Shown here in pieces: positions 10,401-21,200 of a DNA stretch of 64,000 nucleotides. Source of the DNA: Xenorhabdus bovienii SS-2004 (GTDB lineage Bacteria; Pseudomonadota; Gammaproteobacteria; Enterobacterales; Enterobacteriaceae); the NCBI RefSeq assembly GCF_000027225.1, contig NC_013892.1, forward strand, positions 2,108,001 through 2,172,000, written 5' to 3'. How positions within the stretch are numbered: the stretch's first letter is position 1; every line of letters begins with the position of its first letter. The notes beneath the pieces are model-generated. The model saw only the letters and a list, made by a program, of their open reading frames with translations, did not search any database and was not told the DNA's origin. Both the position numbers and the translations under genes were made by a program.

Positions 10401-13400
10401 TCCCAGGCCGTGAGGGTTGTCTGCTGGGTATCATCCTGGTTGTGACGATAATTCAACAGGCTACTGAACAATGGCAGAGGCGGGGTCACACCACTGCAAT
10501 TTTGAGCCATCGCCAGCGGTGCCTGCTCATGTTCCAGTAATTCACTCAATAAGCGATAAGTCTGCTGGACGACCTGCTGTACATTGAAGGTACTCAGCTT
10601 GATCCGTATGGGTAATGTATTCATAAACATTCCCAGTGTCTGATCGGCACCGGCAACCCCTTGTAACCGCCCCAATAACACTGTACCGAAGACGACATCA
10701 TCCCGTCCGCTGCATTGTGCCAGTACCTGCGCCCAGGCGACGTGGAACAGTACCGCTGCACTGACGCCCTGCTGACGGGCGCATTCCCGTAGTGTCTGCG
10801 CAAACGAAGTATCCAGATCGAATTCTGCTTCTAGGATATGGCTATCTTCACCATAGACTTCCTGTAAGCCGAAGGGCAGGGTGGGTTCATCCACATCACC
10901 CAAAAGCTGGCGGAAATAGTCCTGATGTTTTTCAAGCGGTACAGCGCGGGTCTGGGCGATAAAGTTACGGTAGGGCAGCGACGGTGGCAAATCGTCGCTC
11001 TGGCCTATCATGATTGCCTGCACTTCGTTGAATATCATCTCCAGCGACTGGTGATCACACACCAGATGGTGGTGCAGTAATGCCAGAAACCAGGTTTCAC
11101 TGTGCGGATCTTTGGCAAAGCTGGCAGACATTAACGGCGCTTGGGTAATATCCATCCGTACCGAGCGGGGATCAACATAGCGGCGTAGTTGCTGTTCGGC
11201 ATCTTCCTCCGGCGACAGGGTTAGCTCTGTGACGGGGATCGGTGCCTGCCGATAAACCACCTGCACCGGCTGCGGCAGGTCATCCCAGAGAATCGCACTG
11301 CGCAGGATATCGTGGCGGTGGAACACCTGTTGCAGCGCGAGTAAAAACGCATCCAGACGCGGGCGGCTGTCAAAGGTCATCAACAGGTTGTCCAGATAAG
11401 TATCGCCTTCCGTTTCCAGTAAGTGGTGGAACAGAATGCCTTCCTGCAATGGCCCCAGTGGGTAGATATCCTGAATATTACTGATCCCGTCGGGGACTTG
11501 GGTAACGATTTGGTTAATGTTGGTTTGCGTCAGTGCCACCAGAGGCAGCATCTCCGGTGTAATGGCCTGACAATCGTCGGTGATGAGGTTCGGTGGTACG
11601 CTTACACCGGTAGATCCATCAGAATCTGATGCGGTCAGACGCACCGCCATCGCCGCCAGTGTCGGCGAAGAGAAGACGCTACTGACATCCAGCATCAGGT
11701 TGCGTTGACGCAGTTGTTCAATCAGGCTGACCACCAGCAGCGAATGGCCGCCGAGTTCAAAGAAGTTGTCATGACGCCCGACCTGTTCCAGCCCCAGCAG
11801 AGTCTGCCAGACCGTGGCGAGTTGTTGTTCGGTTTCACCCTGAGGCGCCTGATATTCACGGCTGACGGAGGCGGCGTGATCGGGTGCCGGCAAGGCCTTG
11901 CGATCCAGTTTGCCATTCGGGTTCAGCGGGAAGGTGTCCAGTATCACGAATGCGCTCGGCAGCATATATTCTGCCAGATGAGTGCTCAATTGTTCACGTA
12001 AATCGGCTGTATCCAGCGTGACATCGGACTGTGGCACGAGGTATGCCACCAGACGTTTATCGCCGCTGCCTTCTTCATGCGCCATGACTACGGCATCACT
12101 GACCCCTGCACAGGCGGCCAACTGAGCCTCAATTTCGCCCAGTTCAATGCGGAAGCCGCGGATTTTGACCTGAAAATCATTGCGGCCGAGGTAGACAATC
12201 GTGCCATCCGGCCGCCAGCAGCCCAGATCGCCCGTCCGGTACATCCGTGCGTGGGGTTGTTCACGGAATGGGTCGGACACAAAACGTTCTGCGGTGAGTT
12301 CAGGCCGGTTCAGGTAGCCCCGGGCAACCCCTGCGCCACCAATATAGATTTCTCCGGTGACACCAATGGGAACGGGTTGCCCCCGCGTATCAAGAATATA
12401 AATGTAGGTATTGATCAGAGGATGACCAATCGACAGGGTGTCCATGCCATAGGAAGCAGGGTCATCCAGTGCCAGCGCAGTGGCACTGACTGTGGTTTCA
12501 GTGGGTCCGTAGGTGTCGATCCAGCGGCAGTGCCGGGTTTCCGGCATCGATTGCCAGGTGACGAAATGGCGGTGTTCGGCTTTTTCACCGCCGACCGTGA
12601 CCGAACGCAGGTGGGAACTGAAACCACTGCGGCCGGCTTTCATCTCCTGTACCCACTGGTGCCAGAAAGCGGTGGGCAGATCGGCGACGCTGATCGCCTG
12701 TTCCTGCAAGAACTGGCTGAAAGTGGCATCCGGTATGCGAATATGTGCCGGACGCAGGATCAGGGTTGCGCCAACGGCCAGTGTCGGGAAAATTTCAGAC
12801 ACGGCGGTATCAAATGAAACCGAGGCAAATTGCAGGACGCGGTCAGTGGATTTGAGCTCACTGGTCTGGCACTGGGCATAGGTGAAATTCACCACGTTAT
12901 GGTGCTCAATCATCACGCCTTTGGGCAGGCCGGTAGAGCCGGAGGTATAGATGATATAGGCCAGATGATGGGGATGCAGCCCCAACTGGCGTGGATCAGG
13001 GTTATCGGTCGGTTGCGGTGCCACGGTATTTAAATGGCTGGCCTCATCCAATTGCCAGACGGTCAGATCTTCTACCGGCAATCGTGCCTGTAAATGCTGC
13101 TGGGTGAGCAGTAATTTGGGGGCGCTGTCGGACAGGATATAGGCCAGACGTTCGGCAGGGTATTCAGGGTCAAGCGGAACATAACCCGCCCCGGCTTTAA
13201 GTATGCCGAGCATTCCAATCACCATATCGAGATTGCGCTCAATACAAATCGCCACGCGGTCATCCGGCTGAACACCAAAGGCAATCAGGGCGTGAGCCAG
13301 TTGGTTGGCGCGCTGGTTCAGTTCGGCATAACTGAGTTGAGCGCCCTCCCAGATCAGGGCAATGGCATCAGGGGTATGTTCCACCTGTTGCTCGAATAAC

Positions 13401-16400
13401 TGCGCCAGCAGCTTGTCCTGCGGATAAGCCACGGTGGTATTGTTAAAGTCCACCAGTAACTGAGAACGTTCTGCTGATGGCAGGATATTCAAGGACTGGA
13501 TACTTTGTTCAGGCTGATTTTGCAGCGCCGCCACCAGCCCTTTCAGGGCAATATCCATATAAGCGTTAATGCGGGCAGGATCAATTTGCTGGCTGCATTG
13601 TGCGGTCAGCGCAAAACCATCATCGAAGGCGTCCACATCCAGCGACAGAGGATAATTACTACGCTCTTCACCACTGAGGGTCTGGATGCCTTCCCAGGCG
13701 AGTGATAGATCCTGCTCGTCATCATCTGAGCTGTGACGGAAATTGAGCAGGCTGTTAAACAGAGGCAGGGAAACCGGAATACCACTGCAACGCTGGGCAA
13801 CTGCCAGTGGCGCCTGCTCATGTGCCAGTAGCTGGCTGAGTTGCTGATAAGCTTCCTGCACGGTTTGTTGGACACTGCGATCCTGTAAGGTGATACGAAC
13901 GGGCAGGGTATTGATAAACATACCCAGCACCCGGGTAGTATCCTCACCCCCCTGTAGCCGTCCCAACAAGACCGTCCCGAAGACCACATCCTCCCGATTA
14001 CTGCATTGAGCCAGCACTTGTGCCCAAGCGATATGGAACAGAACGGCGGCGCTAACTCCCTGCTGACGGGCGCAGTCTCGTATCCTCTGCGCCAGTTCAT
14101 CATCCAGTGTTAATACAGCTTCTGCGATCTCATTATTACTTGCCTGAACATCCAGTAAACCAAAGGGCAGGGTCGGCTCATCAACATCACTCAGCAACTG
14201 TTGAAAATAAGCCTGATGTTTTTCAACGGGAACGCTTCGGGTCTGAGCGATAAAATTGCGGTAGGGCAACGCGGGCTGTAAATGTTCACCTTGTCCCAGC
14301 AGCAATGTCTGGATTTCATTAAATATCAGTTCCAGTGACAGGTGATCACAGACCAGATGATGGTGCAGCAAGGACAGCAGCCAGGTTTCACTATGCGGAT
14401 CTTTGGCAATATTGGCTGACATTAACGGCGCTTGGGTGACATCCATCCGTATAAAGCGAGAGTCAGTATGGCGGCGTAATTGCTGTTCTGCGTCTTCCTC
14501 CGGTGACAGGGCTAACGCTATCACAGAAAGAGGAGCCTGCCGGTAAACTACCTGTACCGGCTCCGGCTGCCCATGCCAGTGGACAGCGCTACGCAGGATA
14601 TCGTGACGGTCGATCACCTGTTGCAGTGCCAGCAGAAACGCATCCAGCCGCTGACGGCTGTCAAAGGTCATTAGCTGGCTGTCGAGATAGGTGTCACCCG
14701 TTGTTTCCAGCATATGGTGGAACAGAATGCCTTCCTGCAAGGGCCCTAGTGGGTAAATATCCTGAATGTTGGCCGCACCGCCGCTGACCCGGGTAACAAG
14801 CTGGTCAATATTGTCTTGTGTCAGCGTGACCAGTGGCAACATCTCCGGCGTGATGGACTGACAATCGTCCGGGATCAGGTTCGGGGGAATGGCCTGCGTA
14901 TGGGTATCAGATGCGGCGTCATCGGTTAAATGTGCGGCCATAGCGGCCAACGTCGGTGCTGAGAAAACCGCGCTGACACTTACGGTAAGACCGCGTTGGC
15001 GCAGTTGTTCGATCAGGCTGACAACCAGCAGTGAGTGCCCGCCCAGTTCAAAGAAATTGTCTTGACGTCCAATTTGCTCCAGCTCTAACAGGTTTTGCCA
15101 GACCGCGGCCAGTTGCTGCTCGGTTTCCCCTTGAGGTGCCTGATATTCACGGCTGATGATGGCGGTGCGATCCGGTGCCGGCAACGCCTTGCGATCCACT
15201 TTGCCATTCGGGTTCAGCGGGAAGGCTTCCAGCATGACAAATGCACTGGGAAGCATGTGTTCCATCAGGCGGGTGCTCAGTTGTTCGCGCAGGCTGGCGG
15301 CATCTAACGTGACATCAGACTTCGGCACGATGTACGCCACCAGACGTTTATCACCAGCACCTTCTTCACGTGCCACCACCACGGCATCACTGACACCGGA
15401 ACAGTCGGCCAATTGCGCTTCGATTTCGCCCAGCTCAATACGGAATCCGCGGATCTTAACCTGAAAGTCATTGCGGCCGAGGTAGACAATTGTGCCATCC
15501 GGTCGCCAGCAGCCCAGATCGCCCGTCCGGTACATACGCGCATTGGGTTGTTCACTGAAAGGATCAGATACAAAACGTTCGGCAGTGAGTTCAGGCCGGT
15601 TCAGATAACCCCGGGCGACACCTGCGCCGCCAATATAGATTTCTCCGGTGACTCCAATCGGTACGGGTTGTCCCTGTGTATCAAGAATATAGATCCGGGT
15701 ATTGGCAATCGGGCGGCCAATCGACAAGGTTTCCGCCGCACAGAAAGAACGGGCGGCATGGTTGTTCAGTGTCAGCGCAGTGGCAATGACGGTAGTTTCC
15801 GTTGGCCCGTAGGTGTCGAGCCAGCGGCAATTCCGGGTTTCCGGCATTGATTGCCAGCTGACGAAATGCCGGTGTTCGGCTTTTTCACCGCCGACCGTGA
15901 CTGAACGCAGATGGGAGCTGAAACTACTGCGGCCGGCTTTCATCTCCTGTACCCACTGGTGCCAGAAGGCGGTGGGCAGTTCTGCGATGCTGATCCGTTG
16001 TTCCTGTAAGAAATGACCAAAGGCGGCATCGGGTATGCGAATATGCGCCGGACGCAGGATTAAGGCCGCGCCGATTGACAACGTCGGGAACACTTCAGAG
16101 ACGGCTGTATCAAAGGAAACCGAGGCAAACTGTAGAACGCGGTCAGTGGATTTGAGTTCATTGATCTGGCATTGGGAATGGACAAAATTCACCACGTTGC
16201 GGTGCTCAATCATCACGCCTTTGGGCAGCCCCGTGGAGCCGGAGGTATAGATGATATAGGCCAGATGCTGTGGCTGTAACTCCGGTTGGTACTGTTCAGG
16301 GTTGTGTGTGGGAAGCTGTACCACTGCATTTAAATGGCTGGCATCGTCCAGTCGCCAGACGGGCAGGCCGTCTACCGCTAATCGTGCCTGCAAATGCTGT

Positions 16401-18229
16401 TGAGTGAGCAGTAATTTTGGCGCGCTGTCTGACAGAATATAGGCCAGCCGCTCGGCAGGGTATTCGGTATCCAGCGGAATATAACCCGCACCGGCTTTTA
16501 ATATGCCCAACATCCCAATGATCATGTCGGGGCTACGCTCGGCACAAATCGCCACGCGGTCATCGGGCTGAACGCCAAAGTCAATCAGGGCGTGAGCCAG
16601 TTGGTTGGCACGCTGGTTCAGTTCGGCGTAGCTGAGTTGAGCGTCTTCCCAGATTAAGGCAATGGCATCCGGTGTACGCTCGACCTGTTGCTCAACCATC
16701 TGATGGAGCAGGATATCGTTCGGATAGGCCACGGTAGTCTCGTTGAAATCCACCAATAGCCGGGTACGCTCTTGTGGCATCAAAAGTGGCAGCGATTCCA
16801 CCCGCAGTGTGTCATCCGCTGTCATGGCGGTGAGCAGGGTGGTCAGGTAGCCAACCATGCGCTCAATGCTGGCAGGGTCAAAAAGATCGCGGGCATATTC
16901 CAGTCCGCCCACCAATCCGTTTTCGGTCTCATTCAGGGATAACGACAGGTCGAAGTGTGAGCTGTTTTCAGGTAATTCCAGCTCACTGATCGTTAGTCCC
17001 GGTAATTCAACGTTTTGTTGCCCCGGTGTATTTTCCTGAGACAGCATGACCTGAAAGATCGGGCTATGGCTCAGGCTGCGCGGAGGTTTTAACGCTTCAA
17101 CTAACTGTTCGAATGGCAGATCCTGATGCACATAAGCACTCAGGGTATGCGCTTTCACCTGTGCCAATAGCTCACTGACAGTAGGGTTATCATGCAACTG
17201 TACCCGCAGCGCTAACGTATTGACAAAGAAACCGAGCAAAGGCTCCAGTTCACGATGCTGGCGATTTGCGACGGGTGTGCCTATCACCAGATCCTTCTGT
17301 CCACTGATGCGGGAGAGTAACACGGCCCAGCCCGCCAACAGGGTCATAAATAAGGTTGTCCCATGACGTTGACCGAGTGTTTTTAATTGTGCTTTCAGCG
17401 TCGCAGGGAACGTGATTTCAACGCTTCCGCCGGCATAACTCTGCTGCGCTGGTCGGGGCCTGTCTGTGGGAAGTGTTAGAAGTGCAGGGGCGTCCTGTAG
17501 TGCACTGCACCAGTAATCCAATTGTTTTTCCAGTACTTCGCCCTGTAGCCACTGCCGTTGCCAGAGCGCATAGTCGGCATACTGGAGCGTCAATGGTGGT
17601 AATGGATTGGGCAGACCCTGATCAAATGTGTGGTACAGGGTCGAGAGTTCCTGCATCAACACATTGATCGACCAGCCATCGGAGATAATGTGATGCTGAG
17701 TTAACAGCAGGATATGGCTGTCCTGCGAGAGCTTGAGTAATCGTCCCCGTATCAACGGACCATGTTCAAAATCAAAGGGATGGCTCGCTTCAGACTGTGT
17801 ATATTCTTCGACAGTGGCCTGTTGTTCTGTTTCAGGCAACTGACTGATATCCTGAACGGTTAGAGTAAAGCCGCAGTCTGCATCGCCAATGATTTGCTGG
17901 GCTTTTCCCTCGACCATCGCAATGGTGGTTCGCAAAATTTCATGGCGTGCCACCAGACTATCCAGCGTGGCCTGCAATGCGTTTTGGTTCAGTTGGCCTT
18001 GCAGATGAAGGCCGGCCGGTATGTGATACGCCGTCTGTGCGGCGGGATCCAATTGAGCAAGGAACCATAGGCGCTGCTGCGCCCAGGATAGCGGTAACGC
18101 CTGTTGTGAGTCAGTTCTGGGCTGGATCTGATATTTTTCAGTACTCAGGCTGTTCTGGATGCGTTCTTTAATTTTTTTCTGGAGCACTGCCTGCCGTAAT
18201 TTATCCAAAGTTTGTTCATTTATGTTCAT
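7493..18229 (-). CDS. paxC: NRPS, three modules with terminal thioesterase (PaxC-like)
   Basis: A 3578-aa non-ribosomal peptide synthetase, the last of three in the assembly line. Domain order: N-terminal docking segment (1-30), C (about 45-480, HHIISDG), A5 (500-1010), PCP (Ser near 1061), dual E/C (1110-1555), A6 (1580-2090), PCP (near 2161), dual E/C (2220-2660), A7 (2680-3180), PCP (near 3255), thioesterase (3310-3578, GWSIGG nucleophile near 3392). Both E/C domains carry the extra N-terminal HHxxxxxGD motif (for example HHLLETEGD) plus HHLVCDH, so the residues loaded in modules 5 and 6 should be converted to the D form. Pocket codes by hand: A5 DTSETGTVIK, A6 DTSDTGTVSK, A7 DVLQTGLICK. 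A5 and A6 fit a basic residue (acidic position 278, G301). A7 is of another lineage. The ATG overlaps the upstream stop (ATGA), so the two genes are translationally coupled. The name follows the 1+3+3 module layout of PAX clusters. Confidence 0.85.
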   Translation of the reverse strand: MNINEQTLDKLRQAVLQKKIKERIQNSLSTEKYQIQPRTDSQQALPLSWAQQRLWFLAQLDPAAQTAYHIPAGLHLQGQLNQNALQATLDSLVARHEILRTTIAMVEGKAQQIIGDADCGFTLTVQDISQLPETEQQATVEEYTQSEASHPFDFEHGPLIRGRLLKLSQDSHILLLTQHHIISDGWSINVLMQELSTLYHTFDQGLPNPLPPLTLQYADYALWQRQWLQGEVLEKQLDYWCSALQDAPALLTLPTDRPRPAQQSYAGGSVEITFPATLKAQLKTLGQRHGTTLFMTLLAGWAVLLSRISGQKDLVIGTPVANRQHRELEPLLGFFVNTLALRVQLHDNPTVSELLAQVKAHTLSAYVHQDLPFEQLVEALKPPRSLSHSPIFQVMLSQENTPGQQNVELPGLTISELELPENSSHFDLSLSLNETENGLVGGLEYARDLFDPASIERMVGYLTTLLTAMTADDTLRVESLPLLMPQERTRLLVDFNETTVAYPNDILLHQMVEQQVERTPDAIALIWEDAQLSYAELNQRANQLAHALIDFGVQPDDRVAICAERSPDMIIGMLGILKAGAGYIPLDTEYPAERLAYILSDSAPKLLLTQQHLQARLAVDGLPVWRLDDASHLNAVVQLPTHNPEQYQPELQPQHLAYIIYTSGSTGLPKGVMIEHRNVVNFVHSQCQINELKSTDRVLQFASVSFDTAVSEVFPTLSIGAALILRPAHIRIPDAAFGHFLQEQRISIAELPTAFWHQWVQEMKAGRSSFSSHLRSVTVGGEKAEHRHFVSWQSMPETRNCRWLDTYGPTETTVIATALTLNNHAARSFCAAETLSIGRPIANTRIYILDTQGQPVPIGVTGEIYIGGAGVARGYLNRPELTAERFVSDPFSEQPNARMYRTGDLGCWRPDGTIVYLGRNDFQVKIRGFRIELGEIEAQLADCSGVSDAVVVAREEGAGDKRLVAYIVPKSDVTLDAASLREQLSTRLMEHMLPSAFVMLEAFPLNPNGKVDRKALPAPDRTAIISREYQAPQGETEQQLAAVWQNLLELEQIGRQDNFFELGGHSLLVVSLIEQLRQRGLTVSVSAVFSAPTLAAMAAHLTDDAASDTHTQAIPPNLIPDDCQSITPEMLPLVTLTQDNIDQLVTRVSGGAANIQDIYPLGPLQEGILFHHMLETTGDTYLDSQLMTFDSRQRLDAFLLALQQVIDRHDILRSAVHWHGQPEPVQVVYRQAPLSVIALALSPEEDAEQQLRRHTDSRFIRMDVTQAPLMSANIAKDPHSETWLLSLLHHHLVCDHLSLELIFNEIQTLLLGQGEHLQPALPYRNFIAQTRSVPVEKHQAYFQQLLSDVDEPTLPFGLLDVQASNNEIAEAVLTLDDELAQRIRDCARQQGVSAAVLFHIAWAQVLAQCSNREDVVFGTVLLGRLQGGEDTTRVLGMFINTLPVRITLQDRSVQQTVQEAYQQLSQLLAHEQAPLAVAQRCSGIPVSLPLFNSLLNFRHSSDDDEQDLSLAWEGIQTLSGEERSNYPLSLDVDAFDDGFALTAQCSQQIDPARINAYMDIALKGLVAALQNQPEQSIQSLNILPSAERSQLLVDFNNTTVAYPQDKLLAQLFEQQVEHTPDAIALIWEGAQLSYAELNQRANQLAHALIAFGVQPDDRVAICIERNLDMVIGMLGILKAGAGYVPLDPEYPAERLAYILSDSAPKLLLTQQHLQARLPVEDLTVWQLDEASHLNTVAPQPTDNPDPRQLGLHPHHLAYIIYTSGSTGLPKGVMIEHHNVVNFTYAQCQTSELKSTDRVLQFASVSFDTAVSEIFPTLAVGATLILRPAHIRIPDATFSQFLQEQAISVADLPTAFWHQWVQEMKAGRSGFSSHLRSVTVGGEKAEHRHFVTWQSMPETRHCRWIDTYGPTETTVSATALALDDPASYGMDTLSIGHPLINTYIYILDTRGQPVPIGVTGEIYIGGAGVARGYLNRPELTAERFVSDPFREQPHARMYRTGDLGCWRPDGTIVYLGRNDFQVKIRGFRIELGEIEAQLAACAGVSDAVVMAHEEGSGDKRLVAYLVPQSDVTLDTADLREQLSTHLAEYMLPSAFVILDTFPLNPNGKLDRKALPAPDHAASVSREYQAPQGETEQQLATVWQTLLGLEQVGRHDNFFELGGHSLLVVSLIEQLRQRNLMLDVSSVFSSPTLAAMAVRLTASDSDGSTGVSVPPNLITDDCQAITPEMLPLVALTQTNINQIVTQVPDGISNIQDIYPLGPLQEGILFHHLLETEGDTYLDNLLMTFDSRPRLDAFLLALQQVFHRHDILRSAILWDDLPQPVQVVYRQAPIPVTELTLSPEEDAEQQLRRYVDPRSVRMDITQAPLMSASFAKDPHSETWFLALLHHHLVCDHQSLEMIFNEVQAIMIGQSDDLPPSLPYRNFIAQTRAVPLEKHQDYFRQLLGDVDEPTLPFGLQEVYGEDSHILEAEFDLDTSFAQTLRECARQQGVSAAVLFHVAWAQVLAQCSGRDDVVFGTVLLGRLQGVAGADQTLGMFMNTLPIRIKLSTFNVQQVVQQTYRLLSELLEHEQAPLAMAQNCSGVTPPLPLFSSLLNYRHNQDDTQQTTLTAWEGIGLLNVDERTNYPLSLSVDDTAQGFTLVAQCVPELDPMRINHFMNTVLQGLVESLKNSPEQTCLQLNILPQEERTQLLRTFNNTREAYPQDQLIHQLIEQQVERSPTATALIYDDNQLSYDELNRRANQLAHSLIAFGVRPDDRVAICVERGLEMVIGLLAIMKAGAGYIPLDPEYPAERLSYMLSDSQPSVLLTQHSLQTRLSETNTPILILDSDEYQANIIHQPECNLPAADLGITSHNLAYVLYTSGSTGRPKGVMVEHIGVVNLLLSMKDRLQISVDDTLLTATTIGFDVAALELYLPLCNGSTCVIAPSLTARDPEQLAELIAARNIKVMQATPTTWRMLLDSGWTGAAIKATSGGEALPHELAQRLKEKVSGLWNLYGPTETTICSTASGNLQTEPESRYTTPQITIGHPVANTQIYILDKHGHPVPVGVAGEIYIGGIGVTRGYFNRPDLTAERFVDDPFSDEANTSADRRMYKTGDLGRWLPDGNIDYLGRNDFQVKIRGFRIELGEIEARLLACADIREAVVMVREDTANDKRLVAYLVLQPETSLNLEKLRETLQASLASYMVPNAFVTLDSFPQTPNGKLDRQALPLPDDSAVIAQIGYEPPVGETENIIADVWQDSLGLERVGRHDHFFELGGHSLLTLQVVVRLRQALGLDIAIRDLLIHPTISELAAYLQAKNSLSAPLAQQKNIVTIRKGNGNSSLFLIHPAGGDVQYAYDLAPYIDDKAQSIYGIIASDTFGEENAQLTISKIAEEYVTCLRQMQIQGPYDLAGWSIGGTIAYEMACQLTAAGEAVNFVGLFDSGASYQDAFSLEEKQAGLPFNETATLLEVLPENMPASLHDQIQRLANNHDCSAILMLAQQNDLLPASENIRQQLHLYHNISVAAYHYIPSTAAVNVTLFRATEENDQSSHALGWEAVIPKERLTVIPINGSHESIMEQPHIQDVGKVLLSAMTTPRGH
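11641..13428. repeat. 1.8-kb near-identical A-PCP segment, copy in paxC module 6
   Basis: This stretch matches 21681-23468 at a constant offset of 10,040 bases, with only scattered single-base differences. It covers the adenylation domain and carrier protein of module 6. Similarity falls off sharply on both sides (the C domains and the linker around 11600 and 13430 diverge). This points to recent gene conversion or segmental exchange between modules. Confidence 0.88.
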
Positions 18230-21200
18230 TGTTGATCTCCATTTAACATGGCAAGCAACTCTTCTTCAGACAGGTTCTCCAACTCTTTTTGTACCGACTC
18301 GATATCTTGGGCGAAAAAAGTTTCAATTTGTCTTGATAGAATAAGTTCAGCAAGTTTATACAGTGTTGAGTGATGAAAAATGTCTGCAATAGGAATTTCA
18401 AGGTGGAATTCTTCACGCAGGTGAGTGGATAACCGCATGATGGATAATGAATTTCCGCCTAACTCAAAGAAGTTATCATGGCGCCCAACCTGCTCCAGTC
18501 CCAGCAGGGTCTGCCAGATAGCGGCCAGTTGAAGTTCAATTTCGCCTTGAGGGGCTTCATATTCATGGCTGGCGCTGGCGGAACGATCGGGTGCCGGCAG
18601 CGCTTTACGATCCAGTTTTCCACTTGGTGTCAGCGGGAAGGTATCCAGTATCACAAACGCACTCGGCAGCATATATTCTGTCAGATGATTGCTCAGTTGT
18701 TCACGCAGGCTGACTGCGTCCAAAGACGCATCAGGTTGCGGGATCACATAAGCCACCAGACGCTTATCACCGGCATCCTCTTCACGCGCCACCACCACGG
18801 CATCCTTGACACCCGGACAGGCAGCCAGTTGGGATTCGATTTCACCCAGTTCAATGCGGAAGCCACGGAGCTTGACCTGAAAATCATTGCGGCCGAGATA
18901 GACAATCGTGCCATCCGGTTGCCAGCAGCCCAGATCGCCTGTCCGGTACATCCGTGCATGGGGTTGCTCACTGAAGGGGTCGGATACAAAACGTTCAGTG
19001 GTGAGTTCAGGCCGGTTCAGGTAACCCCGGGCAACCCCCGCGCCGCCGATGTAGATTTCTCCGGTGACCCCGATGGGTACAGGCTGCCCCCGTGCGTCGA
19101 GAATATAGATCCGGGTATTGGCTATCGGGCGGCCAATTGACAAAGTTTCCGTCATACAGGAAGAACCGGCGGTAGGCTTGTCTCCGGTGTGGTTGTCCAG
19201 TGCCAGTGCTGTGGTGATAACAGTGGTTTCGGTTGGCCCGTAGGAGTCGATCCAACGACAGTGCCGGGTTTCCGGCATCGATTGCCAGGTGAGGTAATGA
19301 CGGTGTTCGGCTTTTTCACCGCCGACCGTGACCGAACGGAGGAGGGAACTGAAACCACTGCGGCCGGCTTTCATCTCCTGTACCCACTGATGCCAGAAGG
19401 CGGTAGGCAGATCGACGATAGTGATCGCCTGCTCCTGCAAGAAATGGCTGAAACTGGCATCGGGTACTTGAATATGCGCGGGGCGCAGGATCAAGGTCGC
19501 ACCGACGGCTAATGTGGGGAAAATCTCAGACACGGCAGTATCAAACGAAACCGAGGCAAATTGCAGGACTCGGTCAGTGGATTTGAGTTCACTGACCTGA
19601 CACTGGGCATAGGTGAAATTCACCACGTTGCGGTGTTCAATCATCACGCCTTTGGGCAGCCCCGTAGAGCCGGAGGTATAGATGATATAGGCCAGATGCT
19701 GCGGGTACAGACCCAGTTGGCGTGAGTCAGGGTTATCAGTCGGTTGCTGTGCCACGGTACTTAAATGGTCGGCATCGTCCAGTCGCCAGACGGGGAGATC
19801 CTCTACGGCTAATCGCACCTGTAAATGCTGCTGGGTGAGCAGTAATTTCGGCGCACTGTCTGACAGGATATAAGCCAGCCGCTCGGCAGGGTAGGCCGGA
19901 TCGAGCGGAACGTAACCCGCACCGGCTTTTAATATGCCCAGCATACTAATCACCATGTCAAGATTGCGTTCGATGCAGATAGCCACCCGATCATCGGGCT
20001 GCACGCCAGACGCAATCAGGTGATGTGCCAGTTGGTTGGCGCGCTGATTCAATTCAGCATAGCTGAGTTGAACATCTTCCCAGATTAAGGCAATGGCATC
20101 CGGTGTGCGTTCCGCCTGCTGTTCGAATGGCTGGTGGAGCAGAACATTTTGCGGATAGGAGGCTGCCGTATTGTTAAAGTCCACCAGTAACCGGGTGCGT
20201 TCATCTGGCGGCAGGATGGCGAGAGATTGAATGCTCTGTTCAGAGACGTTTTGCAGTGCGGCCACCAGCTCTCTCAGCACGGTATCCATATAAGTGTTAA
20301 TGCGTAGCGGATTAACGTGTCGGTTGCACTGGGCGGTCAGGGCAAAGCCATCATCGAAGTCGTCCACATCCAGCGACAGAGGATAATTACTGCGTTCTTC
20401 ACCGCTGAGGATCTGAATACCTTCCCAAGCCGGTGATGCGGACTGTTTATCGTCACGTTGGCTATGGCGGAAATTAAGCAGGCTGTTAAAGAGAGGTTGA
20501 GGCGCTTGAACACGGCTGCAACGCTGGGCGATAGCCAGCGGGGTCTGTTCGTGTTCCAACAATGTACTTAACTGCCGGTAAGTGTCCTGAACGGTTTGTC
20601 GAACCGTGCGCTCCTGCAATAAAACGCGCACAGGCAGGGTATTGATAAACATGCCAAGAACCTGATCGGCACCTGAGCCTCCCTGTAACCGTCCCAGTAA
20701 CACCGTACCGAAGACGACATCATCCCGTCCGCTGCATTGCGCCACTACCTGCGCCCAGGCGACGTGGAACAATACTGCGGCACTGACGCCCTGCTGACGG
20801 GCACAGTCACGTATTCTGCGAGCCAGTTCGTTATCTAAAATGAAATTGGCTTCTGTTATTTCACTGTGTTCATCAGGGTTGCCCTGTATATCGAGTAAGC
20901 CAAAGGGTAGGGTGGGTTCATCGACATCCCCCAAGAGCTGGCGGAAGTAGTCCTGATGTTTTTCAAGCGGCACGGTGCGGGTCTGGGCGATAAAGTTGCG
21001 GTAAGGCAACGATGGCGACAACGAGTCATCCTGCCCCAATAGTATTGCCTGCACTTCGTTGAATATCATCTCCAGCGACAGGTGATCACATACCAGATGG
21101 TGGTGCAGTAAAGCCAGAAACCAGGTTTCACTGTGCGGATCTTTGGCGAGTTTGATAGACAATAACGGGGCTTGAGTCAGATCCATCCGTACCGAGCGGG

